60,000 nucleotides of DNA from Liolophura sinensis. Lineage: Eukaryota; Mollusca; Polyplacophora; Chitonida; Chitonidae. The notes beneath the pieces are model-generated. The model was given only the letters and a program-made list of their open reading frames with translations, was not told the DNA's origin and did no database searches. The stretch spans positions 5,775,501 to 5,835,500 of the forward strand of contig NC_088303.1 of the NCBI RefSeq assembly GCF_032854445.1, given 5' to 3'. This document shows, one piece after another, positions 24,101 through 39,100 of this stretch. The translations under genes were made by a program, and so were the position numbers. The stretch's first letter is position 1, and the number at the start of each line of letters is the position of its first letter.

Positions 24101-27100
24101 GAGAGGTTGATCCTGTGGCTGCTGGTGACCGTTGTGTCCAGAAGTTTACTCATTGTTGAATGCTGGTGATAGATCAGAGACTCCATTAGCTCAGAAAACT
24201 CCCATTGAGGTTTCACATTACCATTCTTAACCTTATTTTAGGTCTCATGGGAGTGGGATAATGGTTTTGGAAACCTTGAACCAACAGTATGGCCTTACTC
24301 TGTCTTATGATCAAGAGCAATTAGGAAGCATATTACGGTGCTGTTATTAGCTCTAGCAAATCATACTGAACATGCGTATTTCTAATTGGATGTGCAGCCA
24401 TTTCTGCAATGGATGATGATGATGATGGACCCCAGCAGAGACGTCGCCTGGACTCGCTGATTCCCTCGGCCTCGCACAGCGATGACATGTCCGGCTCCGA
24501 GAAAAATGCTGACCTTTGGGTGGAGGTCGGTGGCTGTAAGATGAGACTGCCCTCCTGTTGCCGTAGGTTACGATTCCCAACCACGCTGGACCCTCAAGGT
24601 CAGTCTGTGACTTATAATGTTATCACTGAAGAATAAATATTTTTTCTCGAGGATTATGTATTTGCAGGTTTCAGATTGATGTATTTCATAAAAGATATAT
24701 ACAAACGTGAAAATTAAACAAAAAAAGTGATTGATAGTTATACACAACAAAAATAAAATGGTGTACTTTAGACCATAGTCTTCATGTATGTAAACTACAG
24801 TGCTCACTTCTTCTTCTGCATGTATGTGTACCTTCAGTTTCTTCAGCAACATACTTGTATGTTTATCTCTTTGAATGGTGAATTACAGGTTGGCCAGTTT
24901 GTGTGATAAATCCATGATCTATGTAGTCTGTGACACACCCATTGTCCTGGAATTACCAAGACCTTTATCACTACAGGCCAATTTCTGTGACACACCCAGT
25001 GTGCTGGTATTACCAAGACCTTTATCTCTAGCAGCCAATTTCTGTGACACACCCATTGTCCTGGAATTTCCAAGATGTCTATCTCTTCCAGCCACTTTCT
25101 GTGACACACCCATTGTCCTGGAATTACCAAGACCTTATCTCTACCAGCCAATTTCTGTGACACACCCATTGTACAGTTCATACAGTACCTCTACCAGCAA
25201 ATTTGTGTGATTTACTCATTGTCCAGGTATTTCTAAGATATACCTTTACTGGCAAATTTGTGTGGTGTACCCATTTTCGGACACTTACAAGACATACCTC
25301 TACCAGCAAATTTGTGTGGTATACCCATTGTCCAGGTATTTCCAATACATATTTGTATCAGCAAATTTGCATGTCATATACAGTGTACTTTTTGCCAAGG
25401 TATTCATCTTACATATATCTTTGAACGAGCTTCTTTGTCATATCTGTTTTGGTATTGACCATCTTGTTTGCCTTTATTATACCCACCTCAGCAAAGTGAG
25501 TTTGTGGTAGGGGACTGGAATCACCCTGTTTGTAGACATGATTTTGTCCATGTATCTCCTCCCAAACTACTTTGCCAATTTCAGTGAAACTTACCATACA
25601 TTTTTCCTCTCATCTGAACTTGTGCATCCTAAAGTTTAATGGCACTTGGGCTATTATTTTCATAATTACCTCATTTAGAAATTTGCATAATACTGCTTTC
25701 CATGTGTCCAGATTTTGTCCATGTATCACCTCCCAATCTACTGCTCCGATTTTCATGAAACTTACCATACACCTTGCCTGTCATTTGAACTTGTGCAGCC
25801 TGGCAGCCCAGGACTTTGTGTAATGGTGTTTTTCCATGTATTTAGATTTTGCAACTCTTTTGAAAGTACTGAACCTATTTCCATAAAGCACATATCTTCC
25901 CTATCATCTAAACTTGTGCATGCTTAATTTAATTAAGTAATTGATACACTTAACGAATGGCCCATGAAACAGTCTATATGAAGCCTAACTAAGCAGTTTG
26001 ATGTTCTGCCATTTCTTTTAAGGTTTGCTTGTTTTTTTTTTATTTTTGGAAATGTTGGCGGATGGAAGGTGGGTATTTTGGTCATCCGAATTCTAGTTTC
26101 CCCCTTTGTAATAATGTTGACTGAAAATACACAGACCTGAAATGACCCATAAAACAGCTTTAGTTACACATCCAAACTTTCGTGCATGAAGATGGGCCTT
26201 ACCTTGCAGAACCAACTGGTTGGAGCTTTGTACTGCTCAGTTGATACAGCCTGGTACATGTTGATTAACAACCAGTCAGTTTTTTGCAGTAATACATTTA
26301 CTGTAGTATTTACGTACCATTTGGTTACAGTTCATTGTTGGATGATTCCAGCCTACTGCAGTAAGTAACTGATTTATTGATACCAGCTGGTAACAGCTTG
26401 GTTACATTCAGTTACGGCTTTGTTTTGAACTTGTCGGTATGATATGGTAGTGAACGTCCAGTTATACCCCAGTGTGTTACAACCTGAGGAACTGTCATTG
26501 AGGGTGTGCTTGATCCCTCCTTGCAGCATCACTTAGCTCAGTTGGTATAAACCAACCTGTTACCATGTGGTGTGGGTTGGGCAGAGTTTGCCTGTGTAAA
26601 TAGTGCTACTTCAGACTGAATTATTAAACTTCTTGCCAGTCTGTATATGGGAACATCTGCCAGCAGCCTGTGGATGGTAGTGTGTTTCCCCTGGGCTCTG
26701 CATGGTTTCCTCCCACCAAAATGCTGACCCGCTGTTGTATAAATGAAATATTCTTGATTATGATATTAACACCAAGCAGATCAATAAATTAATGAATTAT
26801 TAAAATCATGTCATGCACACCAAGAAAATGACAGGAAGATTCGGAAAGATCGGTTTGGAAAAAACACCATTAAATTTGATTGCTAGTTTTTCAAGACATT
26901 TTGCTTGATGTGATGCTCATGTCAACATGTTGTTATGTAAATACTAGTGATAACAATAATATCTGCTGTTATTTGTTTAATGTCACCCAGTCAAATTTTC
27001 AGTTAGACTATTTTTCCTTTAGGTCTTGAAAACAGTATGTAGAGCCGTATTACATGTATATTACCTATAGTATCATGTGTCACAAATATATGACTTTCCT

Positions 27101-30100
27101 CATGTTTGAACTGGCATAAATTAACACATTTACATTGAAGAGAATATAAATATTAACCATATGTGGTTTTATCAAGATGGCTGATTAAGTGAGACCATAT
27201 ATATGCATACAAAAATATGACATAAATGGCCAAAGAAAGATTGACTCTGTATAAGGACAAATGTGAGTGCTGCAGGGAGGCAGATTTGATATCTAGTCAT
27301 GCAGTTTTTGCCTCAATATATGACGGATGAAATAATGGGGCAAGTGATCTGTGATCAACGAAAAGCCATATAAAATTTAAAGTGAAGAGTTTAGTTAGCA
27401 CGCAATTTAAGACATGATATACTTTGTATATACATGGGCTCAATCTGGAAATAAATTATGATTTTAGGAAAGTGATTCACAGATTATTTTGTTTTCTTTT
27501 TTTTTTAACCCTTCTTGGATTTGAAAACACAGATACATGTAGGTGTAAAACTGGACATGATCTGGTTCAGTAAGCTGGTATATTTTTATATGTTAGAATC
27601 AAAATGGAAACCTTGAGTTAAGGTTTTGACAATTATTGGTAATTGAAACATCTGGCATCTGCTAGCATGATATTTTAATGTGATACTATGAATACTGCCA
27701 ACCTTATCCTGCACACATACCGGTATATAATGTCAGTGCTAATCAAGGTTGTAAAAGAATTGGATGCTTGCATTGTCTTTGAATGTTAGTCTGACTTACA
27801 TGTATAGCAGATCCAAAATATATATGTAGAAGCGTGAAGCTAATAGCGGTCACGACCAGTGCTAGTTGGGGTTGTCCATATGCAGATCTGTCATGTATAA
27901 GATAGATGGGTGTTCATAACAGTGGTGATTAGTGTTGGGAGTCTGTGATGAATGCTGTCTTGGTCATTCATCAGTAGCCTTCATACAGCTGATCTGTATC
28001 TTTGGCACCGCACTGGCACCACAGCTAAGCGATCGGTTTACCAGTTTCTCATAATTGTTGAAATGTACATGTAGATGTGCAGTGTGTGGTTAACACTAGC
28101 TGGAGGCCCTTGTTTTCTGTTGGGTTAAATGAGTATGTGCAATTAATGAAGCCCCTTGTGTTAAATAAATCTGTGTGCATTGCGGTGCCCGTTGTGTTAC
28201 ATGAATGTGGGGTATATGTATTGGGCTTTGACTTCGTACTTAAGAATGTTTCAGTCACAGCGACAAGGAAACAGGTGTGTGTTCTTATATTGTGTCTTCT
28301 TGTGGCAGGGTGAGTCCTTGCTGCACTGAAGTATTATGCCAAAAGACACCAAACATGACACCCCACTCAGTCACATTACATGTATACTGATGCTGGGCCA
28401 ACCAGACCCGCCTTTGATCCCAGGCCTCCTGACTTCAAGGCGGACAATCTAACCATTAGACCACTAGAGTGGTCAAGGTCTTGTGGTACATTACAATGTA
28501 AAATAATGTGTGCCATATGGCTGCACCCCTGTATTTCATTGATACAACTGTGTCTGGGATATCAAATGTACAGTTTATTTATTTCCGATTGTTTCAGAAA
28601 CATTGTACGTGTTGTGGTTGTCGATTGTCACTCTGGCATTTTTATACAATGTCTGGTGCATCCCGTTACGTGGCGTCTTTCCCTACCAGACCGATGACAA
28701 CGTCTACCATTGGCTGACAGTCGACTACATCTGTGACTTCATCTACCTGATTGATATCCTCATCTTCAAAGTTAGAATCCGCTTTACCAACAATGGAATC
28801 CTGGAGGTGAGATCACTCTACATTGTACCTTGTAGTACAAACCGTATAAAAAATTCTTTTTAAAATGAATAGAATTGTAAGAATAGAGCAAGACAAGTAC
28901 TGGTAACATATACATATCATGTCCAAAATTCTAAGGTCTTATACAGTGTCAGTAGTTAAAACTTTCAGCTTAACGTGAATTGGCCATGGTGTACAATGTA
29001 TAAATCATGGAAAAAAAACTGTGAATGACACCATATACTGATAATATGAATGTTTAAATAACAGAATTATTATCCGTCTACAATTCACCCATTTGTCTTC
29101 CCTTCTTCAGACTGACAGAAAATTAACACGAAAACATTACATGGGCAAGTTCATGTTCAGGGTGAGTTAAATTACTTTGTTTCTTCATGTGAGCATTTTT
29201 GTAATGTTAGTCTTAGTTATTCCGATAGACTTACACTCTATCTGCATGATTTTATGTGCAAGAATATGGTTATGATTTGAGATTACATCCAGACTCTTTG
29301 AAGATTATATACTGAAAAAGATGACAGCAGTATGATGGGCGTACACATGCCCTGGGGGTAGTAGTCACTGAGGGGTCTATATCATTCTCTCTGTACACCA
29401 CAAGACTGAGCCCCCTACTGAGATTGCTATGGTCAAGTCCGTTCCTCTGCAAGCTTTTTTTTTTGGCTTAATTTCCTCCCACGTAGGCAGAAACAGTAGC
29501 CTGCTTATATAATGGCCAGTTACTTCCAGCTGGCTGTTTACATTAAGGCCACAACACTTAAAGTCATTGTTTTGTGGCTGGAATAAGTGATCTTTCGGAA
29601 GAGAATATAAAAGAAAACTTAAAAATGATCTAACTGTGGGAAATGTGGACTGGCCCAGCAATACTTTTGTTGAAAACATAGTTACATGATCTGAAGACTT
29701 GGAAACCACAAGAAAATAATAAAATAACAAGATTGGGAATTATTTTTATTTCTTGTTTAGATTGTTTAGTATTAGCTCACCTGTGAAATACAAAATAAAA
29801 TTGATGTTGCTTAAGCTGGCCCCTGAATAATTCAGACAACTTATAAACCTTAATGGCTTTCTTTTACAGATGGATGTATTGAGCTTGTTGCCATTGGACT
29901 TCTTCTACTTCTGGGTGGGCTTTAACCCCTGGCTGCGGCTTCCTCGCTTTTTGAAAGTAAGTAGTTGTAGTCATATTCTTATGAACGTATCGGTAGGATG
30001 GTAGCATAGGTAGGATGGGAGAATAGGCCGGATGGTAGCATAGGCAGGATGGTAGCATAGGCAAGAGGGTGGAATAGGCAGGATGCGAGAATAGGCAGGA

Positions 30101-33100
30101 TGGGAGAGTAGGCAGGATGGGAGAATAGGCCGGATGGTAGCATAGGCAGGATGGTAGCATAGGCAGGATGGTAGCATAGGCAAGATGGTGGAATAGGCAG
30201 GATGGGAGAATAGGCAGGATGGGAGAGTAGGCAGGATGGGAGAGTAGGCAAGATGGGAGAATAGGCAGGATGGTAGCATAGGCAGGATGGTAGCATAGGC
30301 AAGATGGTGGAATAGGCAGGATGGGAGAATAGGCAGGATGGGAGAGTAGGCAGGATGGGAGAATAGGCCGGATGGTAGCATAGGCCGGATGGTAGCATAA
30401 GCAGGATGGCAGCATAGGCAAGATGGTGGAATAGGCAGGATGGGAGAATAGGCAGGATGGGAGAGTAGGCAGGATGGGAGAGTAGGCAAGATGGGAGAAT
30501 AGGCAGGATGGTAGCATAGGCAGGATGGTAGCATAGGCAAGAGGGTGGAATAGGCAGGATGCGAGAATAGGCAGGATGGGAGAGCAGGCAGGATGGGAGA
30601 ATAGGCAGGATGGGAGAGTAGGCAGGATGGGAGAGTAGGCAGGATGGGAGAATGTAAGTCATGTGTGGAAAAGTTTGTCAGTTGAATTAACTTGCCAAAG
30701 GTTGATCTCTTACGTCAGAGCCTTACAGGCACTCAAGTTTCCACCCTTACAATTCTGAGTGCGATTGTACAAGTCAGACATTCTTGAGCATGGCATTAAA
30801 CAACAGTCAAATCAGATTTTGGCTAACTTGTGATAAGTAATTTGCACGGAAATTATAGACCAATTAAATACTGATCAAATTTATTGGGGGGGACCAAAAT
30901 AATCCAGGAAGCAATTAATCTTTGTTCCTGTTATAAAGAACAAATCAAACAGGAGAAAACTTTCATCAAAGTCCTTATGTCTGTCACTGGCAAGAAAATA
31001 ATCATCTGCTTTTATTTGCTATAATAAAAGCTCAGATATAAATATCTTCACATCAGTGCCAATACTAATGAGTCATTATTTATATCTTTGAATGTACCTC
31101 GATGCACATTTTGGCTCATTTGGTGGTTTTACATTTTAGCTTCAGACCTTTTTGGAATTTTTCGACCGATGTGATCAGAAAGCCAAGTCTGGGCATGTCA
31201 TCAGGTAAGCACAAACCGCGTGAGCATATTCAAACTACCTTGGTGATCCATGCTGTTGGTTTGCTGGATTAAATAATACATGTACATGTAGGTGATCATT
31301 CTTTGTCTAAAAGTGACATTAAACATGTCATGAGTAAGGACCTTGAAAGCCCTTTAAAAATAGTTTGTGGATGCAGTGTTGGTGGTGGTGTGTAGGTTTA
31401 ACAATAACAGTACTCCTCTAACTCATATAAATTTCAGTATTCCTTGGGGTCAGCATTCCATTTTCTGTAAATTCCCACAAAAATCGATAGACTTTCTACA
31501 TTAGCCACTTGATCAGGTTACACGGACATATCCCATATGTTAAGTGTACCTTTGATATTACTGTTAGAATGTTAGTTTGAGAGTAGAAGGTCACCTAATC
31601 TATCTTAATGTTGCACCCTAAGTGACCCCTGTGTCCACGTGCCGTGCCCTGCCATTATGGTTTGAAGGTGGCTCTTAACAGGCAACAATCTCTCAGACAG
31701 CCCAATCAATACGCAGCTTTTAATATTCGCCTGTCGTTTTCCTCAGTGTACAAGGTTAACATCTCTGGCTGTTTATCTACATGTGAATTTATCTACATGC
31801 TGTGTGGCAGTATTATTGCTAAAGATTTATCAGGAATGGAAACAACCCTGGAGGAATTTGAGTGGCTGGGATTTGGGTGTTTTAAGTATGTCATTACTTG
31901 GAATTTAGAAGAATATGTAGGGTTGCTTTGTGGGGCAATTCAATGGGGCCCTTTTACAATGCATCTTCCGATGTGACATACATGTAGTGAAGACACAAAA
32001 AAAAGGAAAGAAACGCAGTGAAATAATTAAAACATTCATTCATACATTCATCATGGTACATGACGGGCTCCTATGACACAAAAGGAAATAACTTTCTTTT
32101 TGTTCTTTTGACTTCTCTTCAACTGGGTTGAATCTTAAGTTTGATCATATGAATGGGAATTTCCTTGGTTGGTAGTTTGATCAATTCAGCATGTCAAACA
32201 AACCATAAAAGCTCCTGTCGATACTTACCACTGGTCATGATGAAGTCGACTGCCAGACATATTCATAAATTGGTTGATTGAACTTGTTTGGTCTGTAGTG
32301 TTTCTTGTTTAATAGAAGGAGGCATTCAGTGTCTGACTTGACAATGGCATAGACTGGCTGTTCCTGATTTCCAGTATAAACTCATTCCACTTTGAATTTT
32401 GAGATTGCGTTGACTTTGGGTTGTTGTTCACTAGCAGCTAGACTAAAGTGTTGATGTGGGCCTGTAGTGGTTTCTACACCTGGCACTTGTCTGGTTTTTA
32501 TACACTGTCACTTCATGTCCTGAAATTCTTCAACCCTTTTGCATGTTTCCAAGGTGTTTATTGAAGCGTATTCTGAAGGCAGTATTGGGTGTAGACTGAC
32601 AAAATTATACTTTTTGTGAAACCCTAAAATTGATTAATCCAACCATTGTAGTTTTGTCTCAAAAATAAAATTTAAAAATGCACAAATTGCACTGAAACTT
32701 GCTCCTTCATATGCAAAAAGGTTGAGGAAATATGGGTCTATTACCCTCACACCATTTAAAGAGAAATAACTTCATGTATTGCAGTAATACATGTACATGT
32801 ACATAAATATGTTAAGCTGATTCTCGACGTGGTGTTTTGGGGCGTTATTTTAGATAATTTAAATTTGGCTAGGTTAATCTTTTTGATAAACTGTTAATTT
32901 CACACCAAACAAGATACAAAGTTCCCATGAGTTCTTGAAATCCTTGAAAGTATATGAATATTTTCAAAAACTGTCATTGAAAATAAGTTTTACTTTTGGA
33001 GAAGTCCGTGGAAGAGATTGGTTTGTAAATGTTAAAAATCATACTGCATTGATTATATCTGAAATACAGTGATAATCAGCCTACAGAAATAATATCCATC

Positions 33101-36100
33101 AACCTCCACATAAAGGTTTGTACTTTTATCTGAATTGTCCTTGAATGTACTGTAAAACAAAGGATATTATATGTTTGAAAAATATTATCAGATTTGTGAC
33201 TTGCAGATATATCAGATTGATTGCAGTATTTGGTGTTGAAGTCTGACAGTTGTTTAATTGCCTTCCATTGCAGAGTGGTAAAAACAATGACATACATGCT
33301 CTACCTGATTCACATAGAAACTTGTGGCTATTATGCTGTGTCCAAGTATCAGGGCATCGCCTCCAACCGCTGGGTATACAACGGAGAGGGAATTGCGTAA
33401 GTTAAAAAACATCATATGGTATCATGTGATTGCATGGTGACACTACCAAGTCAATAATTTAGATGTGGTCTGTACAGTTTGCCATGTAATGCCTATCTGT
33501 CATCATGTGATGGTGTTATGCATTTAGTTATACTGAAGAATTGCTGTGTAACAGATGGTTGCTGTGGATGGGTGAGGGGAATGGGGACGGGCCAGCAGAG
33601 GACATTGGGACCCAGGGATTCAGGACTGATTCAGTTTCTGATTAACACTGATGGTGGAAATACATTATACTCATGTTTTATCAGCATGCTTCCTTCGTGC
33701 TCTGCTCAGTTCATTAAATCATAAATATTAAGCTTTATTAAATAGTGTATTTCAAATAAAGTTTGGTATGTAAAACTTTCAGAAAGTAAAATGATACCAA
33801 CTCAAGTTTCTCTAACAAGAAATTAATCAAACTTTAAGAGAAGGTCTTAATTGGCTCTACATGGTAGATGAATCAATCAAACTTCACAAGGTCTTAATTG
33901 GCCCTGCATGGTAGGTGAATCAATCAAACTTCACAAGAAGGTCTTAATTGGCCCTGCATGGCAGATGAATCAGTCAAACTTTACAAGAAGGTCTTAATTG
34001 GCTCTGCATGGTAGATGAATCAGTCAAACTTCGCAAGGTCTTCATTGGCTCTACATAGTAGATGATTCAGTCAAACTTTACAAGAAGGTCTTAATTGGTT
34101 CTGCATGGTAGATGAATCAATCAAACTTCACAAAAAGGTCTTAATTTGCTCTGCATTGTAGATGAATCAATGAAACTTCACAAGAAGGTCTTAATTGCCT
34201 CTGCATAGTAGATGAATTAGTCAAACCTCACAAGGTCTTAATTTGCTCTGCATGGTAGATGAATCAATCAAACTTCACAAGAAGGTCTTAATTGGCTCTA
34301 CATTGTAGATGAATCAATCAAACTTCACAAGAAGGTCTTAATTGGCTCTACATGGTAGATGAATCAATCAAACTTCACAAGAAGGTCTTAATTGGCTCTG
34401 CATGGGAGGTGAATCAATCAAACTTCACAAGAAGGTCTTAATTGGCTCTACATGGTAGATGAATCAATTAAACTTCACAAGAAGGTCTTAATTGGCTCTA
34501 CATAGTAGATGAATCAATCAAACTTCACAAGAAGGTCTTAATTGGCTCTACATGGTAGATGAATCAATCAAACTTCACAAGAAGGTCTTAATTGGCTCTG
34601 CATGGGAGGTGAATCAATCAAACTTCACAAGAAGGTCTTAATTGGCTCTACATGGTAGATGAATCAATCAAACTTCACAAGAAGGTCTTAATTGGCTCTG
34701 CATGGTATATGAATCAATCAAACTTCACAAGAAGGTCTTAATTGGCTCTACATAGTAGATGAATCAATCAAACTTCACAAGAAGATCTTAATTGGCTCTA
34801 CATGGTAGATGAATCAATCAAACTTCACAAGAAGGTCTTAATTGGCTCTACATGGTGGATGAATCAATCAAACTTCACAAGAAGGTCTTAACTGGCTCTG
34901 CATGGTAGATGAATCAGTCAAACTTCACAAGGTCTTAATTGGCTCTGCATAGTAGATGAATCAATCAAACTTCACAAGAAGGTCTTAATTGGCTCTACAT
35001 GGTAGATGAATCAATCAAACTTCACAAGAAGGTCTTAATTGGCACTACATGGTAGATGAATCAATCAAACTTCATAAGAAGGTCTTAATTGGCTCTGCAT
35101 GGTAGGTGAATCAATCAAACTTCACAAGCTCTTAATTGGCTCTGCATAGTAGATGAATCAATCAAACTTCACAAGAAGGTCTTAATTGGCTCTACATGGT
35201 AGATTAATCAATCAAACTTCACAAGAAGGTCTTAATTGACTCTACATGGTAGATGAATCAATCAAACTTCACAGGAAGATCTTAATTGGCTCTACATGGT
35301 AGATGAATCAATCAAACTTCACAAGAAGGTCTTAATTGGCTCTACATGGTAGGTGAATCAATCAAACTTCACAAGGTCTTAATTGGCTCTGCATAGTAGA
35401 TGAATCAATTAAACTTCACAAGAAGATCTTAATTGGCTCTACATAGTAGATGAATCAATCAAACTTCACAAGAAGGTCTTAATTGGCTCTACATGGTAGA
35501 TGAATCAATCAAACTTCACAAGAAGGTCTTAATTGGCTCTACATGGTAGATGAATCAATCAAACTTCACAAGAAGGTCTTAATTGACTCTACATTGTAGA
35601 TGAATCAATCAAACTTCACAAGAAGGTCTTAATTGGCTCTACATTGTAGGTGAATCAGTCAAAATGTGTCACTTGAAAACGATAAACTTTACATGGAATA
35701 CACAGTAAATAGTTAAAATGTTTTGTTGTCCATGTATCTGTCATTCTGTTACCACAAAATCATAGTGAAAATGAATCTACTTTTAACATTTTGTGACCTT
35801 GATGTCTGCTGCTTATTCAGTTATATGTGAAGTAGGAACTACTTGTGTTGTGTGACAATATCTTACAAAGTTATGCCTCTGTATTCAAACGAGGCTTAAG
35901 TACCAAAATTAGCCTTCTTTAGATGTATAATGTTTTATTGGCAGTGCTGCGTGATTGTGACATTTCAGGTACATCCGCTGTTTTTACCTGGCTACGAAGA
36001 CGGCCACCTCTATTGGGAACAACCCTAAACCCACTAATATTCTGGAATACGGCTTCATGACACTCTACTGGCTCTCGGGTGTCTTTGTCTTTGCTCTGTT

Positions 36101-39100
36101 GATTGGTCAGGTAAGGTCTGGTGAACATGGCAGTCTTTCTTAACTCATATGACAATGGTCAGGTTTTTTATTCTTGTTGCTGCCTCGGTGGACTATCAGC
36201 ACTGAGAGTTTAGAGGAAGAAAACAGGATAAGTTGGCCCCGAGTGTCAGTATAATGTGACTAGGTGGGATGAGTGTCAGTGTAATGTTACTGGGTGGGAT
36301 GGCACGTCTGGTGTCTTGTCATAATACTTGAGTGGCATCAACATCAATTTTCAAAAACACTTCCACACTAGGCACGGCATTACATTGTTACTTGTCATGA
36401 CCAGCTTTGTATAGTTGCGATATTGGACACACCTCCACCATACTATATGTCAACTCAGAGGTGAGTGCCACCTGCTCCGTTAGCATCCTAGCAGTAGGAT
36501 GATAGCAGTAGGAATCCATTGTGGGTCATGGTAAATGACCTGAAATTTCACCCTAAAATTGCAGTTTAGAAACAAATGCATGTAATAAAATATTGCTTTT
36601 GGTGCTAAAACTTACATTTTTCTAGAAGGATATCACCCAGTGCCTTGCATGTAAACCTTAAAACACGTTTTCAAGATCAGTTCAGCTCTCAGTTATCCAT
36701 GCAGTTTGGGCAAAATTTAGGTCATTTCATGGTTTCACATTGATATGATATTCTCAAAAGCTGGAGACTGATCATTAAAGTGTAGAGTATATCCACAATC
36801 TCCCTATATAATCTGTCACCAAAGAAAAGGGCATACACTAATTCCTCAGTTTTGTCACGTATAAATGAGTAACTTTCAGTGTGAGTTATGCACTCTTTTA
36901 ATTAGATTTTGGAGAAAAAAATACATTGATTGTGTCAGCCAGTTTCAGGGCTTCACAAAAAGCAGTTTTTCAGTCTACACAGAATAATGCTCTCAAAATA
37001 TGCTTGAATAGACATCTTACAAATGTGCGAAAAGGTTGAAGAATTACAGTGTTCTTAAAATTCTTTTTAAGTGCCTACATTTATATCAAATAATCTTACT
37101 GATTATAATTTCTGACAGTGAAGTAAGTGTCAGTCCTGTGAATTCACTCCCAGTTAGATTGCTTGACAGTTTTCAACATACATGATGACGATCGAGTCTT
37201 GCTTCCAGAATAGACATGTAGCTGACATGTAGCTGACACGGTGTTTCAGGCAATTGCTACAGAAGTACATATAGTCAATCAGTCATCCATCCAGTCGTAA
37301 ATTTAAAAAAATCTGTAAAATCCAGATATTTATGGGGTAGGAGATATGAATAGGGGGCTATAGACTATGCCAAAATTATGTGAGTTTTCTTATCTTTATG
37401 AAAAACTATGAAAATAGAGGCCTCTTTCAGGCCTTGAACACTTCTATGAGCCAGCCTTTTAAAAGCAGACTAGAAAGCTACCTGTAAGATTTTATCCAAT
37501 AAGTACCATATACTATAACCATTATGTGGACGCCACTTTCTTCGGTCGTCAATTTCATGTCCACGTTGAATTTGATATATTTTTAGGTACATTAATTATT
37601 TACTCTTGGTATTCACCTGTGGGGAGATATTTCCATTTGGTCTGTCTCGTATTGACTTCCTAATCCAGTATAGCTAGCTTAAGTGACTTCTGATTCCTCC
37701 CAAAATTTTCACTGTTAAAAGTATGCGGTTGCACCTGAGGGGACTGTTACATTGTATGGTATGTCACCAAGGATATGTGTTATATCAGGCAGGGGACCTC
37801 CTGCTACTGTTACCTGTGAAGTCCTGTCAGCTTATTGATTCATGCTGTATAGTGAAAATAGAAACAAACAATAGGAATGGTTATTGCTCTGGCATTGGCC
37901 ATTGCCGTCACCATCACCACCACTGGCCATAGGAGATATATGGTGGATGTTGATAAAATGAAATTCAGTTGAAAAGTACTGTAAATGGCCTAGAATTTTA
38001 ACTATGACTAACATTGCATGTTTTGCCAGATTCTAAGAACTCTAGTGATGTTCGACTGGTGTTTTAGGTTTGTTTGGAATTTAGGATGATACGATAATAA
38101 AAAAATGCAAGTTTCAACACAGTATGACATTTATTGAATTGGTCTGTAACTACATTTGGGGCAAAAATTGAGGTCATTTCCAGTAAAACTAAAAACTGCT
38201 TTCTAATAATTAATGTGATGAGTGGTTCCAGTCTTTGAAACTGTGAAAGATTTTACTAAGTAAAGAAAATTACACTTGTATCAAATTTTTTGTCCCTCAT
38301 AAACCAGACCAATGTCATATGAGTTAAAAATAGGTAAAATACCACTGCATTGAGGTTGAAGTTTTCACTTGCGTCAATACTCTCTTAGTGGAATCAGCCA
38401 ATGACCTGGGCAACTTTACTGGACAAGGTGTGTGTCAATTGAATGAGGATTTTGCTGGTCTTACTTTAAGTCATCAGAGATAAATCCTATCATATTACAT
38501 TACAGATTTTTTTTATGTCAGGATCGTGTTTAGATTTGATCAACAATAAATTCATTGCCTCTGGTGAAAGGCTTTTGTTCATGTTTATTGTTAAATTCTA
38601 CTTGCATAGTGTCAACAAAACCAGGTACAGATTGTGTAGAAATAAGAAATCAAGATGACTACATCAGTAATGCTTGTGAAATGCTTGTTTTTCTAGATCC
38701 GCGACATATTTGAAGCTGCAGGCCATATCAAGTCTAACTTCCGTAAAAAGATGGACATCACCATGTGGTACATGAAATCGATTAATCTGCCCGAGTCTAT
38801 CCAGGACCGTGTCCGGCTCTGGTTTAACTATAACTGGGAACAGCAAAAAACACTGGGTAAGCTTAAAGTGTCAGAGAGAGAAATCTTTGACTTGGACATG
38901 ATGGGAGCCATGGAAACAGGGCTTAAGGCATTAGTAATTAATGAATATTGCCATAAGATCCCCAGTGACTGCTGTTTTTTTGTTGGTCTGTGATAGAAGC
39001 CTGTCATACAAGTTTAATGGGCCTACATACACTACAATCTACCACCATCTTGAATTTGCCTCACACTTCCTTAAGTTAAGTCTAGACTCTACATGTGCTT

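Noticed and set aside
28400-28470. tRNA gene on the minus strand
   Set aside because: Box-like sequences are present but the cloverleaf does not close and the B box is degraded; better explained as SINE-derived.
29864-30662. Three overlapping minus-strand ORFs of 189-227 codons ([15 protein letters not shown] type)
   Set aside because: All three frames give similar peptides because the 17-bp unit is stop-free in every frame; they lie in a channel intron, antisense to exon 6.
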